Shown here: one piece after another, positions 6,204 through 7,340 of the stretch
Layout of the letters: the number at the start of each line of letters is the position of its first letter
Position numbering within the stretch: the stretch's first letter is position 1
From: Candidatus Hydrogenedentota bacterium
GTDB taxonomy: Bacteria > Hydrogenedentota > Hydrogenedentia > Hydrogenedentales > SLHB01
DNA: 7,340 nucleotides
Reading direction: 5' to 3'
Assembly: GCA_003557825.1 (NCBI GenBank)
Contig: PWNM01000605.1
Coordinates: 1 to 7,340, forward strand
Notes under the pieces: model-generated
Seen by the model: only the letters and a program-made list of their open reading frames with translations
The model's database searches: none
What the model was told of the DNA's origin: nothing
Position numbers and translations under genes: made by a program

Positions 6204-7313
6204 TCACCAGTCCGCCACCGAGCCGTCGGCATGCCATAGGCGGGGCGTATCCCAGTCGGTCCAATCCATGGCCCGGATGGCCGATTCATCCACCTCGATG
6301 CCCAATCCCGGTCCCTCGGGTATGGTCAGCCAGCCCTGCTCAACCTGCAAGGGAACCTTCAGATACCCCGTTCCAAGGCTTCCATGCTCCTGGATCAGAA
6401 AATTGGGCGTACACAGGGCAAACTGGATACAGGCGGCCAAGGCCACGGGACCCAGCGGACAATGGGGAGCCACGGCCATGTAATGGGTTTCGGCGGCCGC
6501 GGCGATTTTTCGAACTTCGGTGAGCCCTCCGGCATGGGCCAGGTCGGGCTGGAGGATGGCCGCCGCTTCTTTCTCGATGACTTGGCGAAAACCATGGCGA
6601 CCGTACAGGCGCTCCCCCGTGGCAATGGGGATTGGCGTCGATTGCTTGACTGCAAGCAACGCGTCCACATTTTCGCACTGAACCGGTTCTTCGATGAAAA
6701 AGGGCCGCAATGGGCGCAACACGTCGGCCAAGGCAATGGCCATGGGCGGGGCGATACGACCGTGGAAATCCAGGGCCACATCGGCGTCGCCGGCCCCCTC
6801 CCGGGCGGCGGCCACCCGGGCTTCGACGGTGTTGAGCACGTCGAGGCCGTCGACGATCTCGGTGGCGTCGACGGGACCAAATTTCATGGCCGTAAAGCCC
6901 GCCTCGACGGCGGCGCGGGCGCTTTCACGAATCTGGGCCGGATCGCTGCCGCCGCAGGAACCATAGACCCGCACCCGGTCGCGACAGGCGCCGCCCAGGA
7001 GCTGATGAACAGGCAAATCCGCAAATTTTCCGAAAATATCCCACAGGGCCATATCGACCCCGCTCAAGGCGCTCATCAAGACGGGGCCGCCCCGGTAAAA
7101 ACCGCTCCGATACATGCCTTGCCACAGGTATTCGATCCGAAGCGGATCCTCGCCAATCAGGATTCGGGCCAACTCGTGCACGGCGGCGACCTGCGTGGCG
7201 GCATGGCCCTCGAGCGTCGCCTCGCCCCAGCCCACAATGCCCGTATCGGTGGTTACCTTACAGAACACCCATCGGGGCGGAACGGGAAAGGCTTCAACAG
7301 CAGTAATGTTCAT
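6204..7313 (-). CDS. dgoD: Enolase-superfamily sugar-acid dehydratase, D-galactonate dehydratase-like
   Basis: The 369-aa protein is of the mandelate racemase/muconate lactonising type. It aligns from end to end, by recall, with E. coli DgoD, which removes water from D-galactonate to give 2-keto-3-deoxygalactonate in the De Ley-Doudoroff route. The N-terminal capping domain (about 1-120) includes PPRW, WGEATLEGHA and GFYRGGPVLMSALSGVDMALWD. In the barrel the metal ligands Asp182 (LDFHG), Glu208 (FIEEP) and Glu234 (ATGERL) and the acid/base residues His184 and His284 (APHCPLGP) match the E. coli positions with an offset of one. It is about a dozen residues shorter than E. coli DgoD because of a loop deletion near 315-330, a region close to the C-terminal cap. 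The start at 7313 follows AGGAG at 7 nt. No kinase, aldolase or transporter of the pathway is in view, so a related substrate such as another aldonate is possible; the family is certain, the exact substrate is not. Confidence 0.85.
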   Translation of the reverse strand: MNITAVEAFPVPPRWVFCKVTTDTGIVGWGEATLEGHAATQVAAVHELARILIGEDPLRIEYLWQGMYRSGFYRGGPVLMSALSGVDMALWDIFGKFADLPVHQLLGGACRDRVRVYGSCGGSDPAQIRESARAAVEAGFTAMKFGPVDATEIVDGLDVLNTVEARVAAAREGAGDADVALDFHGRIAPPMAIALADVLRPLRPFFIEEPVQCENVDALLAVKQSTPIPIATGERLYGRHGFRQVIEKEAAAILQPDLAHAGGLTEVRKIAAAAETHYMAVAPHCPLGPVALAACIQFALCTPNFLIQEHGSLGTGYLKVPLQVEQGWLTIPEGPGLGIEVDESAIRAMDWTDWDTPRLWHADGSVADW

Positions 7314-7320
7314 TATTAGG

Positions 7321-7325
7321 CTCCT
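7321..7325 (-). promoter_or_regulatory. Ribosome binding site of the dgoD-like gene
   Basis: AGGAG with a 7-nt spacer before the ATG at 7313. It favours this start over the in-frame ATG at 7337, which would make this site coding and add eight residues not seen in the family. Only 27 nt upstream of the gene are in the window, so its promoter and neighbours cannot be judged. Confidence 0.75.
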
Positions 7326-7340
7326 CTCGGACTCCAATGC

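Noticed and set aside
6384..7319. A 311-codon open frame on the plus strand opposite the dgoD-like gene, and a 268-codon one at 3563-4369 opposite metG
   Set aside because: Both are shadows of conserved genes whose active-site residues are intact on the other strand; neither shows a convincing ribosome binding site or domain.

Overview
This is a moderately GC-rich bacterial window in which every gene I can support lies on the minus strand. It reads from right to left as dgoD-like dehydratase, trkH, metG, argH and a response regulator cut off by the left edge. The protein families are widespread, so they do not fix the phylum. The E. coli-like single-zinc layout of the MetRS and the GGAGG-type ribosome binding sites are bacterial but not diagnostic. 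I see no tRNA, rRNA, CRISPR array, transposase, integrase or other sign of a mobile element.

Right part (6204-7313): an enolase-superfamily sugar-acid dehydratase very close to D-galactonate dehydratase, with all acid/base and metal-binding residues present. After a 72-nt gap comes trkH (4641-6131), the membrane subunit of a potassium uptake system with four selectivity-filter segments. No trkA is visible.

Middle (2750-4492 and 1354-2727): metG (methionyl-tRNA synthetase without the C-terminal tRNA-binding extension) is followed after 22 nt by argH (argininosuccinate lyase, full length). These two almost certainly share a transcript. The 148-nt gap upstream of metG holds a candidate -10 box and a compact pair of overlapping inverted repeats.

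Left part (1-1253): a REC-GAF-HD-GYP response regulator, probably a cyclic-di-GMP phosphodiesterase controlled by phosphorylation. Its C-terminus, including the GYP motif, is outside the window. The 100-nt gap between argH and this gene contains a possible 19-codon ORF with a good ribosome binding site and a candidate promoter box.

The genes do not form one pathway: the mix is carbohydrate catabolism, K+ uptake, translation, arginine synthesis and signalling. The most distinctive non-coding signal is the hexamer TATGCT. It occurs only three times in gene orientation, once in each of the three intergenic gaps longer than 70 nt, which suggests a shared -10 element. I find no convincing evidence of an undescribed multi-gene system; this looks like an ordinary chromosomal region with a few small points worth checking.
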